A DNA stretch of 46,052 bases from Thermodesulfobacteriota bacterium (GCA_026415325.1 JAOAHH010000043.1:1-46052); one strand, 5' to 3'. Shown: positions 25,937 to 37,073, counted from the stretch's first letter. Program-made: numbers and translations. Notes: generated by a model from the sequence alone, not told the origin.

Positions 25937-27181
25937 CTATTCTTGTTCATGCCGTACCAAATCTTCATACGTTTCCCGGCGTCGGATAATGCGGTAAGAC
26001 GAGTCATCGACGAGCACCTCGGCTGCTCGAGGCCGAGAGTTGTAATTAGATGACATGCTGAATCCATAGGCGCCGGCGCTCATGATCGCTATGAGATCGC
26101 CCGGGCTCATTGCTTCTATGGAACGTGCATGTGCCATAAAATCACCTGATTCGCATATCGGCCCCACAACGTCAGCAACGGTACAGGGGGCGTTTCGTTT
26201 GACGACAGGCTGAAGTTCGTGATGAGCATGATATAAACTTGGTCGTATGAGATCATTCATGGCCGCATCGACAATAATAAATTGTTTTTCTCCCGTACGC
26301 TTTGTGTACAAAACACGGGTCACCAAAATGCCAGCATTGCCGACGATGACCCTACCCGGTTCAAGGATGAGCGTGCACCCGCTTTGCCGCGCAAGATCGG
26401 TCAGAGCAGCAGCATACTGTTCGGGATGTGGCGGTGTTTCGTTCGCATAGGTGATACCGAGCCCGCCGCCGATATCAAGATAATGTACGGTGATATTATG
26501 CATGCTTTTGAGCTGCGCTGCAAACGCGACAATTCTCTCCAGCGCATCGACAAACGGGGTGATCTCGGTTATCTGTGAACCGATGTGACATGCAATGCCG
26601 GTAATTCTGAGGTGCGGATCCCGTGCAGCACGAGCATAGAGCCCAAGCGCGGCATTGCATGCTATCCCGAACTTGTTTTTTTTCAGCCCGGTTGCAATAT
26701 AGGGATGGGTTTTCGGGTCAACATCAGGATTGACTCGAAGCGCTACCGGTGCTTGTATGCCTAAAGACTTTGCCACTGACGAAATCGCCTCAAGCTCCTG
26801 TTCTGATTCAACGTTGAACTGGAGGATTCCCGACGTCAGGGCATAGCGGATTTCTTCGCGGGTTTTTCCGACCCCTGAGTACACAATTTTTGCTGGCGAG
26901 ATACCGGCAAGAACTGCACGGTATATTTCCCCGCCCGACACAACATCAACGCCGGCACCGAGGTTGCCGAGCAGCCTGAGGATGGAGAGGTTGGAATTGG
27001 CCTTAACAGAATAACACGTGAGGTGCGGTATCGATGCAAACGCTTGGTCAAAAACCGTGAAATGCCGCACAAGCGTTGCCCGACTGTAAAGATAAAGTGG
27101 GGTGCCGATGTTATCGGCTATAGTCTTTACCGGCACCTGTTCGCAATACAACTCATTGCCACGGTATTGAAATGCATGCAT
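25937..27181 (-). CDS. lysA: LysA, diaminopimelate decarboxylase
   Basis: LysA performs the last step of lysine synthesis. This is a fold-III PLP enzyme with the Schiff-base Lys60 in CYSVKANSNL, the PLP phosphate site GGGLG in YLDIGGGLG, the HIGSQ motif and EPGR. The active-site Cys from the partner subunit lies in GPICESGD. It has 414 residues, normal for the family. It sits between a lipoprotein gene and dapF. Confidence 0.97.
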   Translation of the reverse strand: MHAFQYRGNELYCEQVPVKTIADNIGTPLYLYSRATLVRHFTVFDQAFASIPHLTCYSVKANSNLSILRLLGNLGAGVDVVSGGEIYRAVLAGISPAKIVYSGVGKTREEIRYALTSGILQFNVESEQELEAISSVAKSLGIQAPVALRVNPDVDPKTHPYIATGLKKNKFGIACNAALGLYARAARDPHLRITGIACHIGSQITEITPFVDALERIVAFAAQLKSMHNITVHYLDIGGGLGITYANETPPHPEQYAAALTDLARQSGCTLILEPGRVIVGNAGILVTRVLYTKRTGEKQFIIVDAAMNDLIRPSLYHAHHELQPVVKRNAPCTVADVVGPICESGDFMAHARSIEAMSPGDLIAIMSAGAYGFSMSSNYNSRPRAAEVLVDDSSYRIIRRRETYEDLVRHEQE

Positions 27182-27213
27182 ACGTTGAAAACGCTCTTGT
27201 CCCTCGTTCTTAT

Positions 27214-28326
27214 TTATTGTGTCCGGTAGATAACCTCAACCGGTTCAGACAACGCACTTTCATTAGCCTGGGGCGACCGATCAACAGCGGTAATCGCATA
27301 GACATAACGCATTCCAGATTTTACCGAGCGGTCAATCCATGTGTTTTCGGTGATGGGTTGTTCGTTGATTTTAACAAATTCGCCGCCACGATGTGTGCTG
27401 CGATATATATTAATCCCGGCAACATCCTGCTCAAGTTTAGGTATCCATTTTAGCAAAATGCCCTCTTGTATTGGTATTGCCGTCAATCCTTCGGGCACAT
27501 TCGGCGGCTGCAGATCAAGATAGGCAACTTCAATTTCAGGAGAGGGGAGGCTTTCAATAAGCGTTTGCTCCACACGTCTCACAGCGCGCACCGTATAGAA
27601 ATACGTCATGTTGAGTTTTTCTGGTACATCTTCCAAAACAGGATCGCGAACCGGCTCCTCGGTCAGTGGTCTGTCATCATAGAAGCCGCGGCTTGTTGTA
27701 CGGTACACGGTATAGCCTGCAAGTTCGGTACAGGGAGATCCATCGGAAAGTGTTGTGACCGGGGACCAGGTAATCCGCAGGAGGCGGTTAGTGCGTTCAC
27801 AGTGAAGGCCTGCAGGAGGAGACGGCGGGACATCCCATGCAATATCAATGGGGTGAGCCATTTTCCCCCGCTGTTCTCGCTCATTATAGCATCGTATGGT
27901 ATAGGTATAGAGTCGCTTTGGTGTCAACGCAGTATCCTGGTATAAATAGAATCGGCGATCAGGGAGCTGCCCCAACGGTCCTTTATACGGATAATCAAAT
28001 AGTTCACGATACTCACGGGGGCAGGCACGACAGGCATCGGCAAGCGGTATTTCTGCACGCAAGATGGTAAAACCTGCAAGGTCTAGCAGCGGTGTTTCAT
28101 CCATATTTCGCTCCGGTGCGCGCCACCGAAGCATGATGCCTTCAGCACGAGCAATGGCATGAAAGGATCGAGGCGCGTCTGGCGCGCGTAACACCGGGAG
28201 GCCGGGATCGGCTTTCTTGCCGCATGCCCAGCACAGCACGGCAAGGATGAGCACTGCTAACCGTCGCGACGCAGAGCTGCTGGAATATCGGTACGTCTGT
28301 CGGTTATTGTTCCGTAAACTGCCCAT
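27214..28326 (-). CDS. fibronectin type III domain lipoprotein
   Basis: The product has an unusually long, polar N-terminus before the signal helix (RRLAVLILAVLCWAC), with the lipid-attachment Cys35 followed by GKKADPGLP. Three Fn3-like beta domains follow (about 48-165, 168-270 and 274-367), each with the characteristic patterns RWRAPERN, TYTIRCYNERE; ITWSPV, YFYTVRAV; LLKWIP, YVYAITAVD. I placed the start at the ATG 28326, which overlaps argH by 23 bases. The lipobox is atypical (CWAC). Fn3 lipoproteins are usually exposed to the periplasm or surface and bind proteins or polysaccharide. The position between argH and lysA is known to me from other deltaproteobacterial genomes. No function is established. 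Confidence 0.85.
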   Translation of the reverse strand: MGSLRNNNRQTYRYSSSSASRRLAVLILAVLCWACGKKADPGLPVLRAPDAPRSFHAIARAEGIMLRWRAPERNMDETPLLDLAGFTILRAEIPLADACRACPREYRELFDYPYKGPLGQLPDRRFYLYQDTALTPKRLYTYTIRCYNEREQRGKMAHPIDIAWDVPPSPPAGLHCERTNRLLRITWSPVTTLSDGSPCTELAGYTVYRTTSRGFYDDRPLTEEPVRDPVLEDVPEKLNMTYFYTVRAVRRVEQTLIESLPSPEIEVAYLDLQPPNVPEGLTAIPIQEGILLKWIPKLEQDVAGINIYRSTHRGGEFVKINEQPITENTWIDRSVKSGMRYVYAITAVDRSPQANESALSEPVEVIYRTQ

Positions 28327-29704
28327 ATCGTGATAGTCTTTTTGTTGCCCGGGTGATAGCAGCACGTACCTGCTTCAATGCGGTACCGCCATCAGATGTT
28401 CTGCTCTGCACCGAAGCCGCAGGTGTCAGGCGAGCGATGACGGCACGCGTAATCTTGGGGGAGAAAGCACGCAGTTCATCAAGGCTGAGTTCGTCGAGTT
28501 GCTTTTTATGTTTTATGCAGTAAGAGACGATTTTTCCTGTCAGTTCGTGGGCTGCTCTGAACGGCATTCCCGCTGCGGCAAGGTAATCGGCAAGATCGGT
28601 TGCCGTAAGAAAGCCGATACGACATGCCTGTTCCATGCGTTCCCGATTAAATGTTATATGCGGTAACATGCGGGCAAGGATGTCCAAACATTGAATAACG
28701 GTGTCGGCACTGTCAAACAGCGGTGGTTTATCCTCCTGCAAATCACGGTTATAGGTAAGCGGCAACCCTTTGAGCAGGGTCAGCAGTGCTATTACATTGC
28801 CATATACCCTGCCGGTTTTACCACGGATAAGCTCTGGGACATCGGGATTCTTTTTCTGAGGCATAATGCTGCTTCCGGTACAGAATGCATCCCCGATGCG
28901 GACAAACTGAAATTCAGGTGATGACCACAGCACCAGTTCTTCACACAATCTGCTCAGGTGCATCATAATGATGGCTGCTGCGCTGCAAAATTCTACCGAC
29001 ACATCACGATCGCTGACCGTATCCATACTATTGGAGGTTATGGCCGGATATCCTAACAGTTGTGCCACATAACGGCGGTCGATAGGGTGCGGCGTTCCGG
29101 CAAGTGCACCGGCACCGAGCGGCATGCGGTTTGCCCGTGTGTAACATGCAGCGAGCCGTTCTCGATCGCGAAACAACATTTCAATATAGGCCATGAGGTG
29201 ATGGGCAAGCAGCACCGGTTGGGCATGTTGGAGATGGGTAAAGCCAGGAAGAATAACATCAATGTTTTGCCGCGCTGCAGCAAGTAACTGACGTTGCACC
29301 GTATGGATATGGCGGTCAACAGTTTTGATCACATCGCGCAAATAGAGGCTTATGTCGAGCGCAATCTGATCGTTGCGGCTTCGTCCGGTGTGGAGCTTGC
29401 CGCCGACAGGACCGATCTTTTCAATAAGCCGCGATTCGATCAGCATGTGGATATCTTCACAGTCTTGCCGCAGTGGAAGCCGTCCCTGCGTTATTTCTTG
29501 TTCGATTTCCCGAAGTCCTGCAATAATGCGTCGTGCCTCGGTTCGTGAAATGATTCGTTGCCGTGCGAGCATACGGCAGTGGGCAATGCTGCCTTGAATA
29601 TCATACCGATACAGCCGGTAGTCAAACGGCAGTGATGCGGTAAAGGCATCGACCGCCGCATCGGTCTGCTCATTAAAACACCCTGACCAGAGTTTTTTAG
29701 CCAT
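28304..29704 (-). CDS. argH: ArgH, argininosuccinate lyase
   Basis: ArgH splits argininosuccinate to arginine and fumarate. The signature [11 protein letters not shown] (277-287) holds the catalytic Ser, and HTGRSRND (105-112) and [10 protein letters not shown] are the other conserved blocks. It has 466 residues, normal for the family. The ATG overlaps the end of argG by 8 bases, so translation is coupled. Confidence 0.98.
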   Translation of the reverse strand: MAKKLWSGCFNEQTDAAVDAFTASLPFDYRLYRYDIQGSIAHCRMLARQRIISRTEARRIIAGLREIEQEITQGRLPLRQDCEDIHMLIESRLIEKIGPVGGKLHTGRSRNDQIALDISLYLRDVIKTVDRHIHTVQRQLLAAARQNIDVILPGFTHLQHAQPVLLAHHLMAYIEMLFRDRERLAACYTRANRMPLGAGALAGTPHPIDRRYVAQLLGYPAITSNSMDTVSDRDVSVEFCSAAAIIMMHLSRLCEELVLWSSPEFQFVRIGDAFCTGSSIMPQKKNPDVPELIRGKTGRVYGNVIALLTLLKGLPLTYNRDLQEDKPPLFDSADTVIQCLDILARMLPHITFNRERMEQACRIGFLTATDLADYLAAAGMPFRAAHELTGKIVSYCIKHKKQLDELSLDELRAFSPKITRAVIARLTPAASVQSRTSDGGTALKQVRAAITRATKRLSRYGQFTEQ

Positions 29705-30914
29705 GGTCCCCTCGCCGGCACAAGGAATTGACTCGAAGCCGCAGCGCGTTCAGACGGATAAATCCTTCTGCATCGGCCTGACGGTAGACCGAATCTTTTT
29801 CAAACGTCGCAAAATCTTCCCGGTAAAGGCTGCAGGGAGATTTCCGTCCTACAACGCTGCACGTCCCTTTATACAATTTAAGCCGTACCGTCCCCGTCAC
29901 CTGCTGCTGGGAGGCATCGATTGCCGTTTGTAACATTTCTCGTTCAGGAGCAAACCAATAACCGTAATATACCAGCCGAGCATAACGGGGCATGATCTCT
30001 TCCTTAAAGTGCATGACTTCACGATCAAGGGTGATGGTTTCGATCGCACGGTGCGCTGCATGCAAAATAGTGCCACCCGGAGTTTCATATACACCTCGTG
30101 ATTTCATGCCGACATAACGGTTTTCAACCATATCAACCCTGCCGATGCCGTTTTTGCCACCAAGTTCATTCAAGTGTGCGAGGAGTTGTGCCGGTGACAT
30201 CCGTACCCCGTCCACAGCAACGGGGTCTCCCCGTTCATAGTCAATTTCAATGTAGGTAGGTTTATCGGGCGCTTGTTCCGGTGCAACGCTCATCACATAC
30301 ATCGAAGGATCGGGCTCCTGCCATGGGTCTTCAAGAATCCCCCCTTCAAAACTGATATGCAGCAAATTACGGTCGCTGCTATAGGGCTTATCTGCCGTTA
30401 CCGGAACCGGAATGTTATGTTGTTTTGCATAGGCGATCATGGCGCTTCGCGACGTGAGCTGCCAGTGCGGATCGCGCCACGGCGCGATGACGTTGATATT
30501 TGGGTTGAGAGCATAATAGGTCAGTTCAAAACGGACCTGATCGTTGCCTTTCCCGGTGGCACCATGGGCAACGGTGTCTGCCTGCTCACGGGCAGCAATT
30601 TCGATCTGCTTTTTTGCAATCAACGGACGGGCAATGGAGGTGCCGAGCATGTACTGACCTTCATACAGGGCATTTGCCCGCAACATTGGGAAAATAAAAT
30701 CGCGAACGAATTCTTCCCGGAGATCCTCGATGTATACTTTTGATGCACCGGTTGCAATCGCTTTTTCACGCACCGTATCAAGTTCGCTGCCTTGCCCGAG
30801 ATCTGCGGCAAAGGCAATGACCTCGGCGCCGAATGTTTCTTGCAGCCATTTGAGAATCACTGAGGTGTCAAGACCACCAGAATATGCAAGAACGATTTTT
30901 CCGACATCCTTCAT
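29697..30914 (-). CDS. argG: ArgG, argininosuccinate synthase
   Basis: ArgG joins citrulline and aspartate with ATP. The N-terminal P-loop YSGGLDTSV (11-19) is present, as are [26 protein letters not shown] and the C-terminal segments that bind citrulline. The 405-residue length matches the bacterial type 1 enzyme. AGGAGG lies 7 bases before the ATG, the strongest ribosome site in the operon. argF is 27 bases upstream. Confidence 0.98.
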   Translation of the reverse strand: MKDVGKIVLAYSGGLDTSVILKWLQETFGAEVIAFAADLGQGSELDTVREKAIATGASKVYIEDLREEFVRDFIFPMLRANALYEGQYMLGTSIARPLIAKKQIEIAAREQADTVAHGATGKGNDQVRFELTYYALNPNINVIAPWRDPHWQLTSRSAMIAYAKQHNIPVPVTADKPYSSDRNLLHISFEGGILEDPWQEPDPSMYVMSVAPEQAPDKPTYIEIDYERGDPVAVDGVRMSPAQLLAHLNELGGKNGIGRVDMVENRYVGMKSRGVYETPGGTILHAAHRAIETITLDREVMHFKEEIMPRYARLVYYGYWFAPEREMLQTAIDASQQQVTGTVRLKLYKGTCSVVGRKSPCSLYREDFATFEKDSVYRQADAEGFIRLNALRLRVNSLCRRGDHG

Positions 30915-30941
30915 TGCAAAACCTCCTAACCTGATAGATGA

Positions 30942-31874
30942 TTATTTTCGTAGGCGCTGTGCATCCGCCATCAAGAGTTCAAGAATCGCCTTTTGAACAT
31001 GCAGACGGTTTTCTGCCTCGTCGAACACTGCCGAATGCGGTCCATCCATAACTTCGTCGGTAATTTCTTCGCCCCGATGGGCAGGAAGACAGTGCAGAAC
31101 GATTACCTGCGGATCTGCGAAATGCAACAGCTGCTGGTTGACCTGAAATCCTTTAAATGCTTTGATCCGCTCGCGATAGAGTTTTTCCTGCCCCATACTG
31201 ACCCATGTGTCGGTAATGACAACATCGGCGCCGCGCACCGCTTCCCATGGGTCATGCACCAGGAGAATCTGTGAAGAAGCTTCCTGTTGTGCACGATGCA
31301 ATACATCTGGATCGGGTGTATAGCCGTGCGGGCAGGCAAGTGTTAAGTCGAATTCAAGCCGCAGTGCTGCATCGATCCAGGTGTTAGCGATGTTATTGCC
31401 GTCGCCTATGTATGTTACTTTTCTGCCTTTATACGTCCCATGCCGTTCGATAACGGTAAAGAGATCTGCGAGAATCTGGCACGGATGATATAAATCCGTG
31501 AGACCGTTGATGACCGGGACCGAGGCATTCTGCGCAAACTCTTCAACCGCCGCTTGCTGAAAGGTTCTGATCATCACCCCGTCAAGGTAGCGGGATAACA
31601 CGCGGGCCGTATCGGCAATAGACTCTCCTCTGCCGAGCTGAGTATCGGTCCACCGCAGATACAGGGCATGACCACCAAGCTGGAACATGCCGACCTCGAA
31701 CGATACGCGGGTCCGCGTTGAAGGCTTTTCAAAGATCATCCCCAGTGTTTTGCCGCGCAGAGGGTGATAGTGTCGATGGCTTTGATGCATACGTTTGAGC
31801 GTAGCGGTTCGTTTAAAAATACGATCAAAATCTTTTTTTGTCAGATCGTAGAGGTTGAGCAAATCTTTTTGCAT
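30942..31874 (-). CDS. argF: ArgF, ornithine carbamoyltransferase
   Basis: ArgF makes citrulline from carbamoyl phosphate and ornithine. STRTR (52-56) binds the carbamoyl phosphate, and HPCQILADL and HCLPAHRGEEI are the other active-site motifs. The DTWVSMG motif identifies ornithine as the acceptor. It has 310 residues. The gap to argD is 12 bases. Confidence 0.98.
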   Translation of the reverse strand: MQKDLLNLYDLTKKDFDRIFKRTATLKRMHQSHRHYHPLRGKTLGMIFEKPSTRTRVSFEVGMFQLGGHALYLRWTDTQLGRGESIADTARVLSRYLDGVMIRTFQQAAVEEFAQNASVPVINGLTDLYHPCQILADLFTVIERHGTYKGRKVTYIGDGNNIANTWIDAALRLEFDLTLACPHGYTPDPDVLHRAQQEASSQILLVHDPWEAVRGADVVITDTWVSMGQEKLYRERIKAFKGFQVNQQLLHFADPQVIVLHCLPAHRGEEITDEVMDGPHSAVFDEAENRLHVQKAILELLMADAQRLRK

Positions 31875-31886
31875 GCGGGCACCTCA

Positions 31887-33113
31887 TTATCGAAGGGGTT
31901 TCGTCCTTCGGGTGGGAGTTGGTGGTTGCGTGGTACGGAGGATGTCATCAAGCACTTCGATACAGCGGTCAACAGCATTTTTGGGGACATTAAGCGGCGG
32001 CAGGAAGCGCAACACGCGATCAATCGTGCAATTGATAATAATGCCTTTTTCGAGACATTGAGATACGATATCCCTGCCCTCAATTGTCAGTTCCATACCG
32101 ATAATCAGCCCTTTGCCGCGCACCTCCCGAACAAGGTGGGGATATTTTTTTCGTAGACCTTCCAACCGTTCGACAAAATAGCTCCCCATCGATCGGCAAT
32201 GTTCCAACACATCGGTTTCAAGCAATTCACGCATCACCGCGACGCCTGCAGCCATGGCAACCGGATTGCCGCCAAACGTTGATGCATGGCTTCCCGGGGT
32301 GAAACTTTTCGCTGCCTTGCTGCTGGCAAGCATTGCACCTGCAGGGAGTCCGCCACCCAGTGCTTTTGCCAAAGTCATAATATCGGGAGCAATGCCATAA
32401 TGTTCGTATGCGAAGAGGCGGCCGGTGCGTCCCATGCCAACCTGGACCTCATCGAAAATGAGCAGCAGGCCATGCTGATCGCAGAGTTTGCGTACTGCTG
32501 GAAGGTACCCGGGATCCGGCAGATTAACACCACCTTCGCCTTGAATGGGCTCAAACATAATGGCACAGGTTTTTTCGGTAATGGTACGCTCAAGTGCTGC
32601 AATATCGTTGAACGGAACGTATTTGAAGCCCGGAAGAAGTGGAGAAAAGCCCTGATGGAATTTTTCCTGACCCGTTGCAGTCAGTGTTGCTATCGTTCGG
32701 CCGTGAAACGAATACTTCATGGTGATAATTTCATAGCGCCTACCGCCGAAATGTTCATGTGCATATTTACGGGCAAGTTTCAGTGCCGCTTCATTTGCTT
32801 CTGCACCGCTGTTACAGAAAAAGATTCGGTCAGCAAACGAATGCTTGATCAGCAACTGGGCAAGCTCTGCCTGTGGCTTGGTATAGAAAAAGTTTGACAC
32901 ATGCAGGAGCTCACGTGCTTGATTGCGGATCGCTTTGACGATTCTTGGATGGCAATGCCCCAGATTGCACACCGCGATTCCTGAAAGAAAGTCAAGGTAT
33001 TCTTTGCCCCGATCGTCCCAGACCCGTATGCCTTTCCCCCGGGTCAGGACAATGGGGTAGCGACGATACGTTTGAAAAATATTTGCATCGGTGATAGCAA
33101 CGGTTCGTTTCAT
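31887..33113 (-). CDS. argD: ArgD, acetylornithine aminotransferase
   Basis: This class III PLP aminotransferase converts N-acetyl-glutamate semialdehyde to N-acetylornithine. Lys250 in TLAKALGGGLPAGA binds PLP, with FCNSGAEANEAALKLAR and IFDEVQVGMGRTG also conserved. In many bacteria the enzyme also serves lysine synthesis as DapC, which would suit an operon carrying lysA, dapF and dapA. It has 408 residues, normal for the family. Confidence 0.96.
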   Translation of the reverse strand: MKRTVAITDANIFQTYRRYPIVLTRGKGIRVWDDRGKEYLDFLSGIAVCNLGHCHPRIVKAIRNQARELLHVSNFFYTKPQAELAQLLIKHSFADRIFFCNSGAEANEAALKLARKYAHEHFGGRRYEIITMKYSFHGRTIATLTATGQEKFHQGFSPLLPGFKYVPFNDIAALERTITEKTCAIMFEPIQGEGGVNLPDPGYLPAVRKLCDQHGLLLIFDEVQVGMGRTGRLFAYEHYGIAPDIMTLAKALGGGLPAGAMLASSKAAKSFTPGSHASTFGGNPVAMAAGVAVMRELLETDVLEHCRSMGSYFVERLEGLRKKYPHLVREVRGKGLIIGMELTIEGRDIVSQCLEKGIIINCTIDRVLRFLPPLNVPKNAVDRCIEVLDDILRTTQPPTPTRRTKPLR

Positions 33114-33134
33114 AGTGCATCAACATTATACCAG

Positions 33135-33992
33135 TTATTGCCGGACTATCTGCGTTCCAATTCCCACATCAGTAAATATTTCAAGCAACACCGCATGTTC
33201 GACCCGACCATCAATAATATGGGTTTTCACAACGTTCTGTTCGAGTGCACGGATGCAACAGGTTACTTTAGGAATCATACCGCCGCTTATATCACCACAA
33301 TCAATCATCCGCTGTGCCTCTTGATCGGTGAGTGAGGATAAAAGGTTTCCCCTCCGGTCTTTCACCCCTTCGACATCGGTCAACAGAATGAGTTTTTCAG
33401 CCTTGAGCGCCCCCGCGATTGCGCCGGCTGCGGTATCTGCATTGATGTTATATGCTTGTCCGTCGCTTCCGATGCCGATTGGTGCAATGACCGGGATGAA
33501 CTGATTGCCGTCCAGTGTGGTAATGATTTTGGGATTCACCGTCGTGATCTCGCCGACAAATCCCATGTCAACGGTTTTTCCCTGCTGCTTGCGCGCTATG
33601 ATGAGATTGCCGTCTTTTCCGCTCAGCCCCACCGCCTTGCCGCCATTTGTGTTAATCGAACTGACCAGATCTTTATTGATTTTTCCGAGCACCATCTCAA
33701 CAATGTCCATGGTATCCCGATCAGGGGTGATGCGCTCGCCTTCAAAAAAATGTGATTCGATTCCCAGGCGTTTCAGCATAAGGCCGATCTGCGGTCCTCC
33801 GCCATGGACGACCACTGGCCGAATGCCGACATAGCTCAGCAAAATTACATCAAGGGCAAAGTTGCGGCTCAGGGCGGGGCTGACCATGGCATTGCCGCCG
33901 AATTTGATTACGAATGTTTTTTCCGAGAACTTCCGGATATACGGAAGTGCTTCCATCAGAATATTTGCTTTTTCGATTGCTACTTGCACCAT
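33135..33992 (-). CDS. argB: ArgB, acetylglutamate kinase
   Basis: ArgB phosphorylates N-acetylglutamate. Features are VIKFGGNAM with Lys30, [10 protein letters not shown] (62-71) and the C-terminal SGGMIPKV loop. The N-terminal helix (residues 1-20, [16 protein letters not shown]) is the kind found in hexameric, arginine-inhibited ArgB enzymes, so feedback by arginine is likely. It has 285 residues and precedes argD by 21 bases. Confidence 0.97.
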   Translation of the reverse strand: MVQVAIEKANILMEALPYIRKFSEKTFVIKFGGNAMVSPALSRNFALDVILLSYVGIRPVVVHGGGPQIGLMLKRLGIESHFFEGERITPDRDTMDIVEMVLGKINKDLVSSINTNGGKAVGLSGKDGNLIIARKQQGKTVDMGFVGEITTVNPKIITTLDGNQFIPVIAPIGIGSDGQAYNINADTAAGAIAGALKAEKLILLTDVEGVKDRRGNLLSSLTDQEAQRMIDCGDISGGMIPKVTCCIRALEQNVVKTHIIDGRVEHAVLLEIFTDVGIGTQIVRQ

Positions 33993-34014
33993 AGGATATA
34001 CACGCTCTCCGTTT

Positions 34015-35406
34015 TTAGAGGATATACCTGCTTAAGTCTTCATTGGTCATGAAATCGTCAAGCCGTTGTGAGACGTATGCAGCGTCAATGACGATCTCTT
34101 TGCCCTGCAGCTCTGGGCCTTCAAAGGATATGTCCTCGAGCAGCTTTTCCATAATGGTATGCAACCGACGTGCACCGATGTTTTCAGTCTTTTCATTGAC
34201 CTGTGCTGCAATTTCGGCAATCCGGGCGATAGCATCGTCGCGGAACACCAAATGGACACCCTCGGTTGCCATAAGTGCGCAGTACTGCTTGATCAATGCA
34301 TTTTGCGGCTCGGTTAAAATTCTGATGAAATCATGTTTGCCGAGTGGCTTGAGCTCCACCCGTATAGGGAACCGACCCTGAAGCTCGGGTATGAGATCAG
34401 ATGGTTTTGCCATGTGAAATGCACCTGATGCAATAAACAGAATATGATCGGTTTTGACCATGCCATATTTTGTCGTGACGGTCGAACCCTCCACAATGGG
34501 AAGCAGATCACGCTGAACACCTTCGCGGGACACATCGGGTCCGTGCATATGGTCACGGCTTGCAATTTTGTCGATCTCATCCAGGAAAATGATACCGGAC
34601 TGTTCTACCCGCTGAATCGCCATTTTGGTGACAACATCCATATCGATGAGCTTTTGGGCTTCTTCGCGGGCAATAATGTCCAAAGCTTCGGGAACCTTAA
34701 CCTTGCGTTTTTTTGTCTTTTTCGGAAACAAATTGCCGAACATGTCTTTGATATTAACATCCATCTCTTCAAGTCCCGATGCTGAAAAAATTTCAACGAC
34801 CGGGATGTTTTGTTGGGTTATTTCTAACTCGACTTCACGATCATTGAGTTTGCCTTCGCGCAACATGCGGCGAAGTTTTTCACGCGTCGCTGCAGCAGAT
34901 TCAGTAACGGTTGCGGTATCGGAAGCCATATCATTGTGCTGGCTTGGCGATGATCGTGTCGAACGACGGGGTGGCGGTGGCAACAGGAGATCGAGAATTT
35001 TTTCTTCAGCGATTTCCCGAGAGCGTGCCTGTACCTTTTCCGTTTCTTCATCTTTGACCTGTTTGACAGCAAGTTCGGTCAGATCGCGAATCATGGATTC
35101 TACATCACGGCCTACATACCCAACCTCAGTAAATTTAGAGGCCTCGACTTTCAGAAATGGCGACTGAGCAAGCTTTGCCAAGCGACGAGCTATTTCGGTT
35201 TTTCCGACACCTGTCGGACCGATCATGATAATGTTTTTTGGCGCGATTTCATCCCGTAAATCTTCAGGAACCTGCTGCCGGCGCCAGCGGTTTCTCAGGG
35301 CGATAGCAACTGCACGTTTTGCGTTGTCTTGACCGATGATGTACTTGTCAAGTTCTGCAACAATTTGACGGGGTCGCAGCACATTCATTTCCGATGTAGT
35401 TTCCAC
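34015..35406 (-). CDS. hslU: HslU, ATPase subunit of the HslVU protease
   Basis: HslU unfolds substrates for the HslV peptidase. The N-domain has the motifs [16 protein letters not shown] and the Walker [10 protein letters not shown] (63-71). The intermediate I-domain (about 110-235) is present but rich in Ser, Thr and charged residues. Walker B is IIFLDEIDK, and [12 protein letters not shown] is the conserved C-terminal sensor region. The C-terminus SRYIL matches the tail that docks into HslV. The GTG at 35406 is used because GGGAGG precedes it; an ATG at 35388 is the alternative. It has 463 residues. Confidence 0.96.
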   Translation of the reverse strand: METTSEMNVLRPRQIVAELDKYIIGQDNAKRAVAIALRNRWRRQQVPEDLRDEIAPKNIIMIGPTGVGKTEIARRLAKLAQSPFLKVEASKFTEVGYVGRDVESMIRDLTELAVKQVKDEETEKVQARSREIAEEKILDLLLPPPPRRSTRSSPSQHNDMASDTATVTESAAATREKLRRMLREGKLNDREVELEITQQNIPVVEIFSASGLEEMDVNIKDMFGNLFPKKTKKRKVKVPEALDIIAREEAQKLIDMDVVTKMAIQRVEQSGIIFLDEIDKIASRDHMHGPDVSREGVQRDLLPIVEGSTVTTKYGMVKTDHILFIASGAFHMAKPSDLIPELQGRFPIRVELKPLGKHDFIRILTEPQNALIKQYCALMATEGVHLVFRDDAIARIAEIAAQVNEKTENIGARRLHTIMEKLLEDISFEGPELQGKEIVIDAAYVSQRLDDFMTNEDLSRYIL

Positions 35407-35430
35407 AGAATCAGTGACCTCCCAGCAGCG

Positions 35431-35964
35431 TTAAAGTTCGTCAATGGTAATGTCGGTATTAGTATAGATACAAATATCAGCGGTAATCTTCAATGCTTCT
35501 TCGACAATCTGGCGGATGCTTAAATCAGTATGTTTCAGGAGCGCCCGTGCCGCTGCAAGTGCGTACGGCCCACCTGACCCGATGGCTGTTACGTCGTCGT
35601 CGGGTTCAATTACATCACCTGTGCCCGATATGATAAACAGATGTTCTTCATTGGCAACGATTAAGAGTGCTTCAAGGCGCCGGAGTATTTTGTCCGAACG
35701 CCAATCTTTGGCAAGCTCCACTGCAGCACGGGCGATATTCCCACTGTATTGGTCGAGTTTTTTTTCAAATTTTTCAAACAGCGTAAACGCATCGGCGGTG
35801 GCACCGGCAAAGCCTGCAAGCACTTTATTCTGATACAGCCGTCTGATTTTCCGTGCCCTGTGTTTGAGCACCGTTGTGCCAAATGTTACCTGACCGTCAC
35901 CACCGATGCAAACCTTATTATTGCGTCGGATCGCGAGAATTGTCGTGCCTCGAGGACGTGCCAT
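35431..35964 (-). CDS. hslV: HslV, proteolytic subunit of HslVU
   Basis: HslV is an N-terminal threonine peptidase. Here the start is the ATG at 35964, giving a short MARPRG leader before the TTI motif, so Thr7 would become the nucleophile after processing. The characteristic [20 protein letters not shown] and [15 protein letters not shown] are visible. Several HslV families have a propeptide of this size. It has 177 residues. An upstream ATG at 36009 would overlap xerC and is less likely. Confidence 0.96.
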   Translation of the reverse strand: MARPRGTTILAIRRNNKVCIGGDGQVTFGTTVLKHRARKIRRLYQNKVLAGFAGATADAFTLFEKFEKKLDQYSGNIARAAVELAKDWRSDKILRRLEALLIVANEEHLFIISGTGDVIEPDDDVTAIGSGGPYALAAARALLKHTDLSIRQIVEEALKITADICIYTNTDITIDEL

Positions 35965-35980
35965 TAAATTATCGTTCCTG

Positions 35981-36886
35981 TTATCTGCACCGGGGATGTG
36001 CACGGTCATACACCTCCATTAAGTGATCGATGTTCAAATGTGTGTATTTCTGGGTTGTTGAAAGACTTCGGTGACCGAGCAGCTCCTGTATTGTCCGGAT
36101 ATCGGCACCTGCATTGAGCATATGGGTGGCACAGGAATGCCGCAGTGCGTGCGGACTGATCCGATGGTGCATGCCGCAGCGAAGCATGTATTTATCAACA
36201 ATGCGTGCAATGCTCCGTTCGGTAAGTCTGCCACCAAAACGGTTTAAGAAAACCGGTGTGCCTAACAGATCAGCTCCCCTTGTTGCCTGAGCGCTGCTAC
36301 GACTTAAATATTCTTTAAGCCGGGCTCGTGCTGGTGTGCCGAGTGGAACGATTCGTTCTTTGCGCCCTTTTCCTGTAACCCGGAGCATGCCGGCGTCAGG
36401 ATCTGTCGTTTCTCGATTCATCCTCACAAGTTCGCTGACCCTGATTCCTGTTGAATAGAGCACTTCAAGGATCGCTTTATCGCGGCACTGCTCAAGGGTT
36501 TCCGCAGGGACCGAATCAAGAAGTGCAAACATTTGATCAACCGTTAAATAGCGCGGCAGCGGCCGCTCGGTGCGTGGCATTTTTATGCTTCGAGCCGGAT
36601 TGTGTTCAATGATACGGCGCCGAACTAGAAACCTGAAGAACGACCGCAGACACGATAGTTTTCTGGCCTGAGATGACCGCTTGTTTTTTTTTGCAACATG
36701 AGCAAGGTAAGCACGGATTGCAAAGCTCTCAAGCGATGTTACCGATGCGTTTTGTATCACCCCACTGTCATGCACAAAGGCTGCAAATTCCCGTAAATCC
36801 CGCAGATAATTTCTGCAGGTATGCGGTGAAGCATTGCGTTCGATTACTAAATACTGAGAAAATTCTTGAATATATTGCTCAAGCAT
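35981..36886 (-). CDS. xerC: XerC-like tyrosine recombinase
   Basis: The 301-residue enzyme has the N-terminal SAM-like DNA-binding domain and the C-terminal catalytic domain. The catalytic residues are Arg149 (STGIRVSEL), Lys173 (VTGKGRKER), His246 and Arg249 (PHALRHS), His272 (LLGHRS) and Tyr281. Together with XerD it would resolve chromosome dimers at dif. The ATG at 36886 is used rather than a TTG six bases before. It is the first gene of the long operon and lies next to hslV, as in many proteobacteria. Confidence 0.93.
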   Translation of the reverse strand: MLEQYIQEFSQYLVIERNASPHTCRNYLRDLREFAAFVHDSGVIQNASVTSLESFAIRAYLAHVAKKNKRSSQARKLSCLRSFFRFLVRRRIIEHNPARSIKMPRTERPLPRYLTVDQMFALLDSVPAETLEQCRDKAILEVLYSTGIRVSELVRMNRETTDPDAGMLRVTGKGRKERIVPLGTPARARLKEYLSRSSAQATRGADLLGTPVFLNRFGGRLTERSIARIVDKYMLRCGMHHRISPHALRHSCATHMLNAGADIRTIQELLGHRSLSTTQKYTHLNIDHLMEVYDRAHPRCR

Positions 36887-36913
36887 AATCAAATAGAGCT
36901 CATAAAAAAACTA

Positions 36914-36942
36914 ATAATAATCCTTTTCTTATTGCTTCGCAA
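36914..36942 (-). promoter_or_regulatory. predicted sigma70-like promoter for the xerC-hslVU-arg-dap operon
   Basis: On the minus strand TTGCGA (36942-36937) and TATTAT (36919-36914) are separated by exactly 17 bases. The start site would fall about 20 bases before the xerC ATG. The flanking sequence is A+T rich. This is the best promoter-like match I found in the window. Confidence 0.6.
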
Positions 36943-37073
36943 CGATAAAAACCACCTGTATCCGCAGAACAAGAGTAATATAATTTGTATTGCGAGGCAG
37001 GCTATTGTATGTATATTTATTGTTAGAATCTCTCACCCTTTTATTTACTGTTTTTCCATCAGGAGGACAGTGT

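Noticed and set aside
25395-25997. 200-codon open frame on the plus strand
   Set aside because: Antisense to dapF and the end of lysA, both clearly genuine; no ribosome site or motifs.
32286-32897. 203-codon open frame on the plus strand
   Set aside because: It lies wholly antisense to argD, which has all its catalytic motifs; the translated sequence has no family features.
34625-35167. 180-codon open frame on the plus strand
   Set aside because: Antisense to the hslU I-domain; its Ser/Arg-rich composition is a mirror of the opposite strand.
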